Shown: positions 1 to 8,924, numbered from the stretch's first letter. The stretch: 58,738 bases of DNA from Bifidobacterium parmae (GCF_002860365.1 NZ_NMWT01000015.1:1-58738); one strand, 5' to 3'. Made by a program: numbers and translations. The notes: generated by a model not told the origin, from the letters alone.

Positions 1-206
1 GGGGCTCCCGCGAAGCGGGTGGGGGTGGACCGGCACACGCGCGAGGCCACCGGACCACCCTCCGACGCGCTGCGCGCGCCACCTCCCGCCAGCGGGAGGA
101 ACACCGGACCACGGCCACGCGACCGCACCGGGAGCCACGACCACGCCACGCGCATGGGATCACGCCCCCGCCGGCGGGGGCTCCCGCGAAGCGGGTGGGG
201 GTGGCC
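1..206. repeat. Cluster of GC-rich intergenic palindromes
   Basis: This stretch before the first gene holds no convincing coding region. It contains palindromes built on CTCCCGCCAGCGGGAG: one at 82-99 and a C/G-only variant at 165-180. The string gctcccgcgaagcgggtggg occurs at 4-23 and again at about 181-200. Related units recur at 19492-19658, 20771-20933, 22690-22715 and 34222-34237, so this is a dispersed intergenic family. Function is unknown. The symmetry suits RNA hairpins or a REP/BIME-like DNA element. Confidence 0.75.
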
Positions 207-270
207 GCCCGGCCCCGCGACCCGAACCACCCTCCAACGGGCAAGAGATGCCCTACACAACCCAAGGGCG

Positions 271-1131
271 TCAGCGATCCAAACGGAAGCCTTGGGCGGC
301 GGCCTTGGGGAGGAGCGCCTTGCCGCTTACGTCCTGCACGCCGACCTTGGCGATCTGGTCGCTGAACGCGTCCACCGGACGGTCCGTGTTGCGCAGATCA
401 TAGTATTCATGCACGGTCGCATCGAACGCGTCAAGACCGGACAGCACAACGGAGTCCGTACCGTTGGCACCAGCCGTACCGTCGGCACCAGCCGCGTCCT
501 CAGCATCATCGGAACCGGACGAACCCGCAGCGGAACCGACCGCCGCATCATCGGCCGGATACGTGTTCTCGAAGAACTGCATCGTGCGCGGCATACGCGG
601 CTTCAACGCCGGCTCCTGATCCGGCTTGCCGATCGCGATCGCCAGTACCGGATACGTGTACTCCGGCAGTTTGCACGCCTCGATCAGACCGGGGATGTCG
701 TTGAGCACGGAGCCCAGAATCACGCAGCCGAGTCCCAGCGAGTATGCGGCGGTCTCCATCGCATGCAGGGCGAGCACGGCGTCGTTCTGCGCCTGCGTGA
801 AACGGTAGCTGGAAGTCAGCGTCCACGCGTCACCGTGCGTGTCGACGCCTTTGCGCTCGGCGATCAGCGCGTTGCGATGCTCGTCGATGACGAACAGGTA
901 GAGTAGCGGCGCCTGCGCGATATACGGCTGATGACCGAACTCGGCGAATTTCGCCTTGATCGCCGGATCGGAGATGCGAATCGCCGACCAGTCGTTGAGA
1001 TACTGGCTGGAGGCGGCGTGCTGCGCGACCGTTTCGAGCGTGATGCGGGTGTCGTCGTCGATCGCCTCGTCCTTGAAGGCGCGGATCGAACGGCGGTGCA
1101 ACAGGGTTTCGATAGTGCTGTTAGTGACCAT
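271..1131 (-). CDS. Nitroreductase family protein (FMN-dependent NADPH oxidoreductase)
   Basis: The 286-residue protein opens with the nitroreductase signature HRRSIRAF near residue 13, which contacts the FMN phosphate in this family. A family core with ETAAYSLGLGCVILGS follows around residues 125-142. Members reduce nitro groups, quinones or flavins with NAD(P)H in the cytoplasm. The substrate cannot be read from sequence. A Ser/Gly/Ala/Asp-rich low-complexity segment at about residues 197-230 interrupts the C-terminal part and is unusual for the family. The ATG at 1131 is the obvious start, but the ribosome binding site is weak. The DUF4235 gene lies 58 bp upstream on the same strand, so the two may be co-transcribed. 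Confidence 0.85.
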   Translation of the reverse strand: MVTNSTIETLLHRRSIRAFKDEAIDDDTRITLETVAQHAASSQYLNDWSAIRISDPAIKAKFAEFGHQPYIAQAPLLYLFVIDEHRNALIAERKGVDTHGDAWTLTSSYRFTQAQNDAVLALHAMETAAYSLGLGCVILGSVLNDIPGLIEACKLPEYTYPVLAIAIGKPDQEPALKPRMPRTMQFFENTYPADDAAVGSAAGSSGSDDAEDAAGADGTAGANGTDSVVLSGLDAFDATVHEYYDLRNTDRPVDAFSDQIAKVGVQDVSGKALLPKAAAQGFRLDR

Positions 1132-1189
1132 GGCACCATTGTCGTACCGCCGCCGGGCAAGTACAAGTATGACGGACTCGGATATGCCG

Positions 1190-1567
1190 TCAGCGGCGAT
1201 GCAGACGGTCGACGATTGCTTCGGAACCGCGGTTCGAAACGTGGGAGACGAATGCGCCGAACGCGGCGGACAGTGCGGTGAACAGCAGCTGCATGAGGAA
1301 TCCCTGCGGCGCGTCGGCGGCGCGGCCGCGACGCACGTTGCGCCGGGAGACGCCGCGGTTCCAGATGGTCTGGAACAGTTTGCCGCCGACGAATCCCGCG
1401 ACGGACGGCAACGCCCATTTCACGATCTTGTCGCCCAGGGAGTCGGGATCGTTCAAACGGTGTTCGCGCATCGCGTCGACCTTCTCGTCGATGCGATGGA
1501 ACGCGTCGACCATCCGGTCGGCCGACGACGGTCCCGCATGCGCTCCGATACGCTTCTCATCACTCAT
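1190..1567 (-). CDS. DUF4235 small membrane protein
   Basis: The protein has 125 residues. The N-terminal 45 residues are charged and hydrophilic. The rest matches the actinobacterial DUF4235 pattern: a first membrane segment around KWALPSVAGFVGGKLFQTIW (46-65) and a second around residues 88-110, ending in the basic tail DRLHRR. Function is unknown; family members are small inner-membrane proteins. A GGTAGGT stretch directly precedes the ATG. The nitroreductase gene lies 58 bp downstream on the same strand. Confidence 0.75.
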   Translation of the reverse strand: MSDEKRIGAHAGPSSADRMVDAFHRIDEKVDAMREHRLNDPDSLGDKIVKWALPSVAGFVGGKLFQTIWNRGVSRRNVRRGRAADAPQGFLMQLLFTALSAAFGAFVSHVSNRGSEAIVDRLHRR

Positions 1568-1782
1568 ACCTACCAGTCTACCGGCGGCTGCCGGCGGCGC
1601 CTCGGCGAAACGAGCGCACGTTGCCGGATACCTGGACCGGATACATGGACCGGATACACGTACCGGATACGTTGCCTAACACGACAACGTGATGCAACGG
1701 TGCACTTCGAAATCGCCCACCAATCGAACAGTCGACGGCGATCCGGTGGAGTCGGGAGCGTTCACGGGCTACAGTGGGAGGC
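1568..1782. promoter_or_regulatory. Divergent promoter region with short ACCGGATAC repeats
   Basis: This 215-bp region separates the minus-strand DUF4235 gene from the plus-strand phosphatase gene. At about 1622-1675 the word ACCGGATAC (first copy GCCGGATAC) appears four times at short intervals, giving a degenerate tandem repeat. A TACAGT hexamer at 1770-1775 could be a -10 box for the downstream gene. It would place the start of transcription at or within a base of the ATG at 1783. Confidence 0.4.
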
Positions 1783-2496
1783 ATGAACAATCATCTATCG
1801 GACGGCACTGTGGCCGTCGACTCGTCCCGCGGCGGCACCGGATACCTGGTGCTCCTGCGCCACGGGCAGACCGCATGGAGCCAATCGGGGCAGCACACCG
1901 GACGTACCGACATTCCACTGACCGAGGTCGGCAGGCAGCAGGCCGTGGACGCGGGCAAGCGTCTCAAGGCCGCGTTCCCCGGCGGATTCGACGAGGGCTG
2001 CGTGTTCTCCAGCCCGCTCGTGCGCGCGCATGAGACGGCCGTGCTGGCCGGTTTCGAACATCCCGGCACGTTGGACGGCATCGCCGAATGGGATTACGGA
2101 TGCGCGGAAGGCCGCACGCGTCAGCAGATCAGCGAAATGGCCGGATTCCAGTGGGACGTGTGGCGTGACGGTCCGCGTTCGCTGCCGGAATCGATGCAGG
2201 GCGACTGGACGGAGACGCTGCCGGACGGACGGCAGGTGCCGGTGCACGATGGCCCGGGCGAGACCGTGGAGGAGGCGGCCGCGCGTGCGCGTGGCGCCAT
2301 CGAAGAGGTGCTGCCGTTGCTGGAGGCGGGGCATAACGTGCTGTTCGTCGCGCACGCGCATATCCTGCGCATCCTCACGTCGCAGTGGCTGGGCGTCGAA
2401 CCGCGGTTCGCGCGCCTGCTGCGGCTCGACACGGCGCATTACTGCGTGCTCAGCAAGTACAAGGGCGACAACGTCATCGAACGCTGGAACTGCTAG
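1783..2496 (+). CDS. Histidine phosphatase family protein (phosphoglycerate mutase-like)
   Basis: The 237-residue protein carries the histidine phosphatase signature LLRHGQTAW near the N-terminus, where the His accepts the phosphoryl group. SSPLVRAHETA and FVAHAHILRIL supply the other active-site Arg and His. This architecture fits a broad phosphatase of the GpmB/CobC group rather than a glycolytic mutase. The substrate is unknown. The ATG at 1783 is preceded by GGGAGG only one base away, too close for a normal ribosome binding site. Either the GTG at 1774 is used or the message is leaderless from the possible -10 at 1770-1775. Confidence 0.8.
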   Translation: MNNHLSDGTVAVDSSRGGTGYLVLLRHGQTAWSQSGQHTGRTDIPLTEVGRQQAVDAGKRLKAAFPGGFDEGCVFSSPLVRAHETAVLAGFEHPGTLDGIAEWDYGCAEGRTRQQISEMAGFQWDVWRDGPRSLPESMQGDWTETLPDGRQVPVHDGPGETVEEAAARARGAIEEVLPLLEAGHNVLFVAHAHILRILTSQWLGVEPRFARLLRLDTAHYCVLSKYKGDNVIERWNC

Positions 2497-2598
2497 CGCG
2501 TTAGCGCCGTCCGGCTGAGGCCGTATGAAGGACAGTCCGGTGGGCTGTCCTTAGGCCGAAGGCTTGCCGGCAGGCAAGCGAATAGGATGGCCGGCGCG
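2497..2598. terminator. Palindromic region between convergent genes
   Basis: The 102-bp gap between the convergent phosphatase and LacI genes is filled with inverted repeats: GGACAG..CTGTCC at about 2531-2550, and gcttgccggcaggcaagc. A near copy of the first (ggacagcccggtgggctgtcc) recurs downstream of malG. It probably acts as a bidirectional terminator, though no clear T-run is present. Confidence 0.45.
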
Positions 2599-3612
2599 CT
2601 AGCGCCGTCCGGTACTGGAACGGACGACGAGTTGGGCGGACAGCGTGCGGAACCGGTCGTTCGGCGTCCGGTCGTGGATGAGGTCGAGAGCCATGCGGGC
2701 GGCGATGTGCGCGGTTTCGACCGGGTCCTGCCGGATCGTCGTCAATCCGATGTCGTCGGCGTAGAAGCTGTCGTCGTAGCCGATGACGGACACGTCGCCG
2801 GGCACGGCGAACCCGTTGCGTTCCAGCTGGAAGATGAGCGGCAGCGCGATGCCGTCCTCCTGGCAGGCGATGGCGGTCGGCATCGCCGGCAGGCTCATCA
2901 GCTGCGTGACCACGTTGCCGATCTCGTAGTGGCCGTCCTCGTCGACCTGACATTCGATGGCGCGCGGTTCGACGCCGTTGGCGCGGCAGTAGTCCATGAA
3001 CATGTCGAAACGGCCGCGCACGGAGAAGCTCAACGAGACGTCGCGGTTCGTCGTGATGTACGCGATGTCGCGGTGTCCGAGCGTGAGCAGGTGGCGTGCG
3101 GCGAGCGTCGCGCCCTGCGCGTCGTCGATGGTGACGGACGCGGCGAAACCGTGCTGTTCGGAGTCGGCGGAGTTGATGCCGATGATCGGCACGTCGATCG
3201 ACGTGAGCTGCGCGGTCTCGGCGGCGTCGATGTCGAACGAGACGACGATGACCGCGTCGGCGTTGCGGCGCACAGGCAGCATCTCGAAGAACTCGCGCCG
3301 CTCCTCGATGCTGGAGATCTGGAAGATCGAGATGTCGTAGCCTTCCGCGTGGAGTATGTCGTTGAGGCCTTCGATCACGGAGGCGGTGAACCACATGCGG
3401 ATGTGGCCGCTCATCAGCACGGCGATGCGCAGCGACCTGCCGGATTTCAGCGCGGCGGCGGAACGTGACAGGGAGAAGTTGAGTTCGTCGGCGAACTTGA
3501 GCACGCGCTCGCGGGTCTTCGCCGACACCAGATCCGGTCTGGTGAACGATCGCGACACCGTCGAGATGGAGACGCCCGCCGCCTTGGCGACATCCTGGAT
3601 GCTGCTGTTCAT
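2599..3612 (-). CDS. LacI family transcriptional regulator
   Basis: The 337-residue protein has a LacI helix-turn-helix at residues 5-30 (VAKAAGVSISTVSRSF), the hinge helix region SAAALKSGRS at about 53-62, and a periplasmic-binding-protein-like effector domain to the end. The start is supported by an AAGGGGG ribosome binding site. The gene lies beside and on the same strand as two GH13 glucosidase genes and near malEFG. It most likely represses the alpha-glucan genes and is released by a malto-oligosaccharide or glucose; this is inferred from context. Its own upstream region (about 3613-3660) contains three CGTTGACAA-like half-sites at roughly 16-bp spacing, consistent with autoregulation. 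Confidence 0.9.
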   Translation of the reverse strand: MNSSIQDVAKAAGVSISTVSRSFTRPDLVSAKTRERVLKFADELNFSLSRSAAALKSGRSLRIAVLMSGHIRMWFTASVIEGLNDILHAEGYDISIFQISSIEERREFFEMLPVRRNADAVIVVSFDIDAAETAQLTSIDVPIIGINSADSEQHGFAASVTIDDAQGATLAARHLLTLGHRDIAYITTNRDVSLSFSVRGRFDMFMDYCRANGVEPRAIECQVDEDGHYEIGNVVTQLMSLPAMPTAIACQEDGIALPLIFQLERNGFAVPGDVSVIGYDDSFYADDIGLTTIRQDPVETAHIAARMALDLIHDRTPNDRFRTLSAQLVVRSSTGRR

Positions 3613-3752
3613 GCGAACCCCCTTGTCAACGGTTCTTTGTCAACGAATCCTTGTGAACGGAAACAATCGAAACGTGTCCAGCTTACACGCACGGATCGGG
3701 CGAAAGCGGGGAACGACCCCCGCCGTCACCCGATCCATACGCCACCGGAACG

Positions 3753-5534
3753 TCAGGACAGGATCCAGACGCTCACGTCCTGCGGGAGCCTGCCGTCGTC
3801 GGTCAGGTCCGCGGAGGCGAGCACGATCTCGCCGGCCGGCAGCGCGACCGGCTCGGCGCCGAAGTTCGTGATCGAGGTGAGCGTGCGTGCGTCGCCGTCC
3901 GCCGCGGCCGGGCGGCGGTAGGCGATCACGTCGGCGCCCATGTCCACCCAGTCGAAGGTGGACGTGTCGCCGGTGGCGGTGAGCAGCTTGGCGCGCAGCG
4001 CGAGGATCGTGCGGTACAGGCTGAGCATCGACGTGTCGTCATGCTCCTCGACGTCCGCGGCGAAGTCGCGGAACCACAGGGGCTGCGGCAGGTGCGGCGC
4101 CGCGGCGGGCGTGCCGTCGGCCTTCTCGCGCGGCGAGAAGCCGAACGACGTGCCCGCGGCGAACCGGTCGCTCCACTCGGCGTGCGCGGCGGGCGTGCCG
4201 TCGCCGGACTCGTCCGCGACCCACGGCAGCGGCACGCGGCAGCCGTCGCGGCCCTTGTCGGTGGCGGCGCGGCGCGTGTTGAACGCGGTCGGATCCTCAA
4301 GACGGTCCCACGGGATGTCCGCGACCTCGAACAGGCCGAGCTCCTCGCCCTGGTAGACGTAGATGCCGCCCGGCAGGGCGAACTCCATGAGCGCGGCGGC
4401 GCGGGCGCGCTTCGTGCCGAGCGCGCGGTCCTCGACGTACGTGGAGCCGTCGCGCACCAGCCAGTCGTGCGCGAGCTGATGGTACGGCGCGTGCGGCACC
4501 TGCGGCAGGCCGTAGCGGGTGGGGCTGCGCGGCACGTCGTGGTTGTTCATCACCCACGTGGTGGTCGAGCCGTGCGTGGCCGCGGCCGCGCCGAGACCGC
4601 CCTCGATGGCGGCGCGGAACTCGTCGGGCAGCCATGCGGCCTTCGCGAAATCGAAGTTGAAGCACTGGCCGAGCTCGTCGGTGGAGGCGTACAGGTGCTG
4701 GTGCTCGGGCACGACCCACGCCTCGGCGACGGCGAAGCGCGGCGGGTCGTAGCGGTCGAACACCTCGCGGCGCCACTCGCGGTAGATCTCGTGCACCTCG
4801 TGGCGGTCCCACAGCGGGCTGGTGAAGTCGTGGCACAGCTGGTTCTGCACGTCGTTCGCGGCCATGTCCGCCAGTGGCGTGGAGTCGAGGTCCTTGGCGA
4901 GGCCGTGGGCCACGTCGATGCGGAAGCCGTCGGTGCCGTGGTCGGCCCAGAAGCGCAGGGTCTTCAGGAATTCGGCGTGGATGTCCGGATTGTTCCAGTT
5001 GACGTCCGGCTGCTGCTTGGCGAACAGGTGGAGGTACCACTGGCCGTCGGGCACGCGCGTCCATGCGGGGCCGCCGAACATGGACTGCCAGTCGTTCGGC
5101 GGCAGTTCGCCGTGCTCGCCGCGGCCCTCGCGGAAGATGTAGCGGTCGCGCGCGGGGGAGCCGGGTTCGGCGGCGAGGGCCTCCTGGAAGAAGACGTGCT
5201 TGTCGGCCGTGTGGTTCGGGACGATGTCGACCATCACCTTGATGCCGGCCTTGTGGGCGGCGGCGACCATCGCGTCGAAGTCGTCTATCGTGCCGAGCCG
5301 CGGGTCGACGTTGCGGTAGTCGATGACGTCGTAGCCGCCGTCGGCGAGGTCGGACGGGTAGAACGGGCTCAGCCAGATCGCGTCCACGCCGAGCCGCTCA
5401 AGATAGTCCATCTTCTCGGTGACGCCGGCGATGTCGCCGAGGCCGTCGCCGTTCACGTCCTTGAAGCTGCGCGGGTAGACCTGGTAGACGACTGCCTGCT
5501 TCCACCAGTCCTCGTGCATGTTGTTCGCGGTCAT
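3753..5534 (-). CDS. GH13 alpha-glucosidase
   Basis: The 593-residue cytoplasmic glycoside hydrolase of family 13 has no signal peptide. The four conserved regions are visible: DIVPNHTA, GFRIDVAHG with the nucleophile Asp, FAVAEAW with the acid/base Glu, and MNNHDVPR with the third acidic residue. The opening WWKQAVVYQVYPRSFKD is typical of alpha-glucosidases and oligo-1,6-glucosidases, which release glucose from the non-reducing end of malto- or isomalto-oligosaccharides. Whether 1,4 or 1,6 links are preferred cannot be settled here. A strong AAAGGAGGG ribosome binding site lies about 10 bases before the ATG. With the neighbouring GH13 gene and malEFG it forms a maltodextrin-use cluster. Confidence 0.88.
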   Translation of the reverse strand: MTANNMHEDWWKQAVVYQVYPRSFKDVNGDGLGDIAGVTEKMDYLERLGVDAIWLSPFYPSDLADGGYDVIDYRNVDPRLGTIDDFDAMVAAAHKAGIKVMVDIVPNHTADKHVFFQEALAAEPGSPARDRYIFREGRGEHGELPPNDWQSMFGGPAWTRVPDGQWYLHLFAKQQPDVNWNNPDIHAEFLKTLRFWADHGTDGFRIDVAHGLAKDLDSTPLADMAANDVQNQLCHDFTSPLWDRHEVHEIYREWRREVFDRYDPPRFAVAEAWVVPEHQHLYASTDELGQCFNFDFAKAAWLPDEFRAAIEGGLGAAAATHGSTTTWVMNNHDVPRSPTRYGLPQVPHAPYHQLAHDWLVRDGSTYVEDRALGTKRARAAALMEFALPGGIYVYQGEELGLFEVADIPWDRLEDPTAFNTRRAATDKGRDGCRVPLPWVADESGDGTPAAHAEWSDRFAAGTSFGFSPREKADGTPAAAPHLPQPLWFRDFAADVEEHDDTSMLSLYRTILALRAKLLTATGDTSTFDWVDMGADVIAYRRPAAADGDARTLTSITNFGAEPVALPAGEIVLASADLTDDGRLPQDVSVWILS

Positions 5535-5681
5535 GTATGTTCGCCCTCCTTTGGGTGATGGTGCGGTTGTGTGCGTATTCCCTCGCGCGGCGAACGTCCT
5601 GCCACGTTGATGACAACGATAGCATCGTTGCCGTGGCGCGGATGCCGGGGTGTCGTGTGCGGGCGTACGGGGGCCGCGGGT
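5535..5681. promoter_or_regulatory. Intergenic region with LacI-type palindromic operator
   Basis: Between the two minus-strand GH13 genes lies a perfect palindrome at 5614-5630, CAACGAT-N3-ATCGTTG. It is upstream of the 3753-5534 glucosidase. Related CAACGAT words occur upstream of malE (about 7468 and 7538), and CGTTGACAA half-sites precede the LacI gene at 2599-3612. This is a good candidate operator for one of the two LacI regulators. Confidence 0.6.
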
Positions 5682-7430
5682 TCACCGCAGGATCGCGAAC
5701 GACTGTGGCGGAAGCGTGAGCGTGCCGCCGGACGCGACCGACGGATCGCCGAGCGCGAGGACGATCGTGCGCTCGCCGTCGCCGCGGATGACGCGTGCCG
5801 GCACGTCGATCGTGACGGTGCCGTGGCCGGGATTCATCGCGACGATCGCGTCGTCGGCGATCGCGTCGCCGTCGGAACGTCCGCCGGAAACGTCGCGACG
5901 TGCGTCGGCGGCGTCCGCCTCGCCGGCGTCGCGCGCGACGCGGCGGAAGGCGAACGCGCGGCCGCCGTCGCGCCCCGCGACCACCTCGAAACCGGCGTGT
6001 GCGCGCAACGCGGGACACGCGTGACGGAACGCGAGCAGCGCGCGCAGCCAATGCCACAACGATTGCGGATCGGCCTGCGCCGCCGCGACGGTGGGCGCGT
6101 CCGGCGCGGGGTCGACGGGCAGATACAGGTCGGCGACGCCGGTCTCGGGATTGGCCGGCGCGTCGGAGAAGCCGAGATTCGGGAGCCCCGCGTCCCACTG
6201 CATCGGCGTGCGGCTGCCGGTGCGGACGTAGCCGCCCTCGTGCGTGGGCAGCGGACGGTAGCGCATCGCGATCTCGTCGCCGTAGTAGACGAACGGGCAG
6301 CCGGGCATCGTCAGCAGCATGCCGTACGCGACCTTCAGTTCGCGTTCGGTCAGCCGTTGACCGACGCGGATCGTGTCGTGATTGCAGGTGATGAGGTCGA
6401 ACAGGCCGCCCGCACGCTCGCAATCGGCGAGCTGAGGCAGATACTGGTCGAGGAACGGCTTGATAGCGGCGCCGGAATCCGCGTTGAAATAGCTGGCGTC
6501 GCCGTCGCGGACCAACGGGGTGTCGGTGTTGCGCAGCAGCATGTTGTAGCCGTTCGGCCAGCCGCCCCACCGCCAATCGAGATAGAAGTCCATGTCGAAG
6601 CCCGCCTGCATCGACTCGTAGGGGCGGCCCCATTCGGCGACGAACGCGGCCTCGGGGAATTCGGGGCGGATCCGCGCGAACATGTGTTGCCACGTGCGGA
6701 TCGTGAACGGTTTGCCGTCGTCGTCGTGCTTGACGAGACTGTCGGACATGTCGACGCGGAAGCCGTCCGCGCCGCGGGAGAGCCAGAAGCGCATCACGTC
6801 GAGCATCGCGTCGCAGGTGGCGAGGGCGTCCGGGCCGAGCGCCGGCTTCTGCCACGGCTGCTTCGGATGCGCGAACCCGTAGTTGAGCGCCGGCTGGCAT
6901 TTGAAGAAGTTCAGGATGTACGTGCCGTCGCGTTCGGCCTCGCCGCCGACGAACGGCAGCCCGTCGCCGCCCGCGATCCAGCAGTCCGTCCAGATGTAGC
7001 GTTCGGACACGTCGATCGGGGTTGTAGAGGCCGCCGGAACGGTGCGGTCGGCGGGGTTCGCGCGTGCGCTGGCCCGGAACCAGGCGTGCTCCTCGCTGGT
7101 GTGGCCGGGCACGAGGTCGAGCAGGACGTGCATGCCGCGGGCGTGCGCCTCGGCGAAGAGACGTTCGAGGTCTTCGTTCGTGCCGTAGCGCGGGGCGACC
7201 TTCGTGTAGTCGCGCACGTCGTAGCCGGCGTCCTTGAACGGCGAATCGTAGCAGGGGTTGATCCACAGCGCGTTGCAGCCGAGATCGCGGATGTAATCGA
7301 GTTCGGCGATGATGCCCGGAATGTCGCCGATGCCGTCGCCGTTCGTGTCGTTGAAGGACTGCGGGTAGATCTCGTAGAAGACCGCGTCGTCGAGCCATGC
7401 GGGGCGGGCGTGTCGTGTTGCTTCGGCCAT
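5682..7430 (-). CDS. GH13 alpha-amylase family glycosidase (probable alpha-glucosidase)
   Basis: The 582-residue GH13 enzyme has no signal peptide. The sequence LDDAVFYEIYPQSFND opens the barrel. Conserved regions follow: DLVPGHTS, GFRVDMSDS (nucleophile Asp), AFVAEWG (acid/base Glu) and TCNHDTIR (third acid). The ATG at 7430 is preferred over one at 7463 because TTGGAG lies just upstream. The C-terminal domain contains an Ala/Asp-rich insertion. It is diverged from the adjacent glucosidase, so the pair probably differs in linkage or chain-length preference. It is divergent from malE, and the 250-bp space between them likely holds shared control sites. Confidence 0.82.
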   Translation of the reverse strand: MAEATRHARPAWLDDAVFYEIYPQSFNDTNGDGIGDIPGIIAELDYIRDLGCNALWINPCYDSPFKDAGYDVRDYTKVAPRYGTNEDLERLFAEAHARGMHVLLDLVPGHTSEEHAWFRASARANPADRTVPAASTTPIDVSERYIWTDCWIAGGDGLPFVGGEAERDGTYILNFFKCQPALNYGFAHPKQPWQKPALGPDALATCDAMLDVMRFWLSRGADGFRVDMSDSLVKHDDDGKPFTIRTWQHMFARIRPEFPEAAFVAEWGRPYESMQAGFDMDFYLDWRWGGWPNGYNMLLRNTDTPLVRDGDASYFNADSGAAIKPFLDQYLPQLADCERAGGLFDLITCNHDTIRVGQRLTERELKVAYGMLLTMPGCPFVYYGDEIAMRYRPLPTHEGGYVRTGSRTPMQWDAGLPNLGFSDAPANPETGVADLYLPVDPAPDAPTVAAAQADPQSLWHWLRALLAFRHACPALRAHAGFEVVAGRDGGRAFAFRRVARDAGEADAADARRDVSGGRSDGDAIADDAIVAMNPGHGTVTIDVPARVIRGDGERTIVLALGDPSVASGGTLTLPPQSFAILR

Positions 7431-7687
7431 GAAAACTCCAATGTTCGTGCGGTTCCTCGTCATTGACCAACGATTGCAATTCTAGCAGGGGAAACGCGAA
7501 ATGCGAACGTATGCAGAAATGGTGCTACACTGTGAACCAACGATGTTCCGCAGCGTTGCAAATACAAGACATCTCAGCGCCCCAATGCCGTGGTGTTAAC
7601 GTATTCAACGTAAATGTCAACAAGGCATTGCAAACGTGGTCATCGTGGTAATGGAGTGCCGATCGAGCAGGAAAGGAATGATCGAAG
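7431..7687. promoter_or_regulatory. Divergent control region for GH13 gene and malEFG
   Basis: This region is AT-rich compared with its surroundings. It has CAACGATTGCAAT at 7468-7480 and CAACGATG..CGTTGCAA at about 7538-7562, both related to the LacI-type palindrome at 5614-5630. TACACT at 7526-7531 is a plausible -10 for malE, with the second CAACGAT element sitting at the predicted start of transcription. An AGGAAAGGA-type ribosome binding site precedes malE. Confidence 0.5.
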
Positions 7688-8920
7688 ATGATCAGTTGGA
7701 AGAAGAGGATCGTCGGACTCGTCGCCGCAACCGCCATGCTGGTGCCGCTCGCCGCATGCGGCTCCGATGCGGATTCCGCGCAGAGCGGTGACGGCGGCGC
7801 CGTCACGTTGAGCGTCTGGGCCCCGCAGGAGGACCAGGACGGCAACGATTCGTGGCTGAGCCAGGTCGAGAAGGGCTTCGAGAAGGCCCACCCCGAATAC
7901 CAGATCACGTGGAAGAACGACGTCGTCTCCGAGGGCGACGCCTCCAAGCAGGTGCAGACCGACCCGTCCGCCGCCGCCGACGTCTACATGTTCGCCTCCG
8001 ACCAGCTCGGCGCGCTCATCAAGCTGGGCGCGATCGGCGAGCTCGGCACCGACGCCGCCAAGCAGATCAAGGAGCAGAACGGCAGCCTCGAAGTCGATTC
8101 CGTCACCGGCTCCGACGGCAAGTACTACGGCGTGCCGTACACCGACAACACGTGGTTCATGTACTACAACAAGGCGAAGTTCTCCGACGACGACGTCAAG
8201 AGCCTCGACGCGATGCTCGCCAAGGGCGTCGTCTCCTTCCCGCTGGCCGACTCCTGGTACCTCGGCGGCTTCTACGACGGCCTGACGCTCTTCGGTGCGA
8301 AGGGCAACGACGAGAAGGCCGGCATGGTCTTCCCGAAGGACTCCGCCGACATCACCACGTATCTGGTGAACATGGCCGCCAACCCGAACTTCCACAACAG
8401 CGCCGACAACTCCGGCCTGTCCGAGATCCAGGCCGGCACCGCCGACGCGTTCTTCTCCGGCTCCTGGTCCGCGGCCGACATCAAGAAGGCCCTCGGCGAC
8501 GACATGGGCGTCGCCCAGCTGCCGACCTTCACCGTCAACGGCGAGACCAAGCAGATGAAGTCCTTCGCCGCCACCAAGGCCGCCGCCTACAACCCGAACG
8601 CCAAGAACCCGAAGGCCGCCGCGCAATTCGCCGCCTACCTCGGCTCCACCGAGGCCCAGAAGCTGCACTACACGACCCGCGGCATCATCCCGACCGACAA
8701 GTCCCTCGCCTCGCTGACCACCGATGACGCGGTCGCCAAGGCCCAGTCCGACACGATGGCCAACACCGCCATCCTGCAGTCCGGCCTGGCCGGCATGAAC
8801 GACTGGTGGACCCCGGCCGAGACCTTCGGCAAGGCCATCGTCAACAAGGAGGTCACGGCCGACAACGCCGCGGCCAAGACCGACGCCTGGGTCAAGTCCG
8901 TCGGCTCCTACGCCGAGTGA
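7688..8920 (+). CDS. malE: Maltose/maltodextrin ABC transporter substrate-binding lipoprotein
   Basis: The 410-residue protein begins with a lipoprotein signal whose lipobox LAAC places the acylated Cys at about residue 23. A family 1 extracellular sugar-binding domain follows. The stretches QVEKGFEKAHPEYQI and VPYTDNTWFMYYNKAKF and the late TTRGIIPT segment are typical of MalE-like maltodextrin binders. It is anchored outside the membrane and delivers sugar to MalF/MalG, encoded next. No ATP-binding subunit is encoded nearby, so a shared MsiK-type ATPase elsewhere is likely. Substrate assignment rests on family resemblance plus the neighbouring glucosidases and pullulanase. Confidence 0.88.
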   Translation: MISWKKRIVGLVAATAMLVPLAACGSDADSAQSGDGGAVTLSVWAPQEDQDGNDSWLSQVEKGFEKAHPEYQITWKNDVVSEGDASKQVQTDPSAAADVYMFASDQLGALIKLGAIGELGTDAAKQIKEQNGSLEVDSVTGSDGKYYGVPYTDNTWFMYYNKAKFSDDDVKSLDAMLAKGVVSFPLADSWYLGGFYDGLTLFGAKGNDEKAGMVFPKDSADITTYLVNMAANPNFHNSADNSGLSEIQAGTADAFFSGSWSAADIKKALGDDMGVAQLPTFTVNGETKQMKSFAATKAAAYNPNAKNPKAAAQFAAYLGSTEAQKLHYTTRGIIPTDKSLASLTTDDAVAKAQSDTMANTAILQSGLAGMNDWWTPAETFGKAIVNKEVTADNAAAKTDAWVKSVGSYAE

Positions 8921-8924
8921 TCCC

